A stretch of 6,784 nucleotides of DNA, from contig DJSG01000009.1 in assembly GCA_002440265.1 (NCBI GenBank), positions 1 through 6,784 of the forward strand, in the 5' to 3' direction. Below the pieces are notes generated by a model. The model searched no databases. It saw only the letters and a program-made list of their open reading frames with translations, and had not been told where the DNA came from. The translations under genes were made by a program, and so were the position numbers. Positions 6,440-6,784 of the stretch are shown one piece after another (position 1 is the stretch's first letter; every line of letters starts with the position of its first letter). This DNA comes from Bacteroidales bacterium UBA6340 (GTDB taxonomy: Bacteria > Bacteroidota > Bacteroidia > Bacteroidales > Paludibacteraceae).

Positions 6440-6625
6440 TTTCAGTTCGATTTTGGTTGTTTATGGGTTGCTTATAGGTTGTCTATCCCTTGCTCATCCC
6501 TTGCGTATCCCTTGCTGTTTTGCCCGACCAATTTCCGACCGTTTTTCGGAGTTCTCCCGAAGTTCTCTCGGTATTCTCTCGGGAAATTGTCGGGGGTGTA
6601 TCGCGGGTCTGTCGCGGGTCGGTTA
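6439..6625 (-). repeat. Degenerate 11-bp tandem array filling the rseP to acetyltransferase gap
   Basis: Read on the minus strand, the gap divides into 17 consecutive 11-base units with no phase slip, from the TAA of rseP (first unit 6625-6615) to the A of the next ATG (last unit 6449-6439). Neighbouring units resemble each other most. Units 2-10 all begin CG. Three adjacent units share GCAAGGGAT (6515-6505, 6504-6494, 6493-6483). Three others share the pattern CGRGAGAA (6581-6571, 6570-6560, 6559-6549). Units at 6482-6450 share RCAACC. The third base is a purine in all 17 units (A in 14). An 11-base period cannot maintain a reading frame, so this is not coding. The graded similarity suggests successive tandem duplication followed by drift; that is inference. 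Function unknown. The phasing was made by eye and is weakest in the last three units and in 6526-6516. Confidence 0.8.
6524..6593 (-). other. Imperfect 12-13 bp inverted repeat inside the 11-bp array
   Basis: On the plus strand the arm at 6524-6536 (ccgaccaatttcc) is the reverse complement of the arm at 6582-6593 (ggaaattgtcgg) except for one extra base in the first arm. The arms are 45 bases apart. In the minus-strand transcript they could form a 12-bp stem with a single bulge, closing a loop that holds four or five of the 11-base units. No T-run follows the stem, so it does not look like an intrinsic terminator. It could be an RNA structure in the leader of the acetyltransferase mRNA or in the rseP 3' region, a protein-binding dyad, or a by-product of the repeats. 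Confidence 0.5.
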
Positions 6626-6784
6626 GAAGAACAATTTGAGAATGTCGTTTCCGTTGGCGAAAATCAGCAGTGCCATCAGCAGCCAGAAGCCGATGTTGTT
6701 GGCGATTTCAAGGAACTTGTCGCTGGGTTTGCGGCGCGTGATGATTTCCCAAAGCAGGAAGAGGATATATCCGCCGTCGAGTGC
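6623..6784 (-). CDS. rseP: RseP-type site-2 membrane zinc metalloprotease, C-terminal fragment
   Basis: Only the last 53 codons and a TAA stop are present; the gene runs off the right edge of the window. The visible residues begin ALDGGYILF, the C-terminal LDGG motif of site-2 proteases, whose aspartate helps bind the catalytic zinc. A hydrophobic segment follows (about residues 31-43 of the fragment, IGFWLLMALLIFA), then a short tail ending LKLFF. The N-terminal HExxH motif and the PDZ domains expected of the family lie outside the window. In other bacteria RseP cleaves transmembrane anti-sigma factors and leftover signal peptides inside the inner membrane; that role is known for the family and not shown here. 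The next gene on the same strand starts 183 bases downstream, across the 11-bp repeat array, which begins at this stop codon. The identification rests on a short but characteristic C-terminus. Confidence 0.85.
   Translation of the reverse strand, partial: ALDGGYILFLLWEIITRRKPSDKFLEIANNIGFWLLMALLIFANGNDILKLFF

Noticed and set aside
6440..6622. Rho-independent terminator after rseP
   Set aside because: Stems can be drawn from the repeats, but none is a compact GC-rich hairpin followed by a T-run on the minus strand.
6439..6625. CRISPR array or CRISPR-like repeat
   Set aside because: The units are 11 bases, contiguous and drifting; there are no spacers, no constant repeat and no cas genes.

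Overview
The window is a stretch of a Bacteroidota genome, most likely order Bacteroidales. The evidence is a TonB-dependent receptor with an N-terminal carboxypeptidase-regulatory-like domain next to a DUF4249-type lipoprotein, a DUF4293-type membrane protein beginning MIQRIQT, and start codons preceded by A-rich sequence instead of a Shine-Dalgarno. Base composition is moderately GC-rich (mid-50s % by eye). All seven genes lie on the minus strand, so transcription runs from high to low coordinates. No rRNA, tRNA, CRISPR array, insertion sequence or phage gene is visible.

In transcription order: (1) 6784-6623 is the last 53 codons of an RseP-type site-2 membrane metalloprotease. (2) 6622-6440 is a gap built almost entirely of degenerate 11-bp units. 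(3) A compact block follows: a left-handed beta-helix N-acetyltransferase of the WbpD/WlbB type (6439-5762), overlapping by one base a TonB-dependent receptor (5762-3336), then after 5 bases a DUF4249-like lipoprotein (3330-2080), then after 12 bases a DUF4293-like four-helix membrane protein (2067-1615). (4) 1614-1503 is a second gap, which also contains an 11-bp tandem repeat of a different sequence. (5) A MscS-type mechanosensitive channel (1502-525) and, 3 bases on, a CYTH-fold phosphatase-type protein (521-24) form a last tight pair.

The receptor and the lipoprotein probably form an outer-membrane uptake unit for an unknown ligand, energised by TonB. The acetyltransferase is translationally linked to the receptor but belongs by family to nucleotide-sugar synthesis for surface glycans, so its presence here is unexplained. 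The MscS channel is an osmotic safety valve. The CYTH protein probably hydrolyses a triphosphorylated substrate in the cytoplasm.

The most unusual signal is not a gene. Both non-trivial intergenic gaps carry tandem repeats with the same 11-bp period, about one helical turn, but different unit sequences. In the larger gap, 17 consecutive units can be laid out without a phase slip from the rseP stop codon to the first base of the next start codon, and the array contains an imperfect 12-13 bp inverted repeat. The acetyltransferase N-terminus is also unusual: a GC-rich repeat and palindrome encode about 27 residues ahead of the conserved fold.
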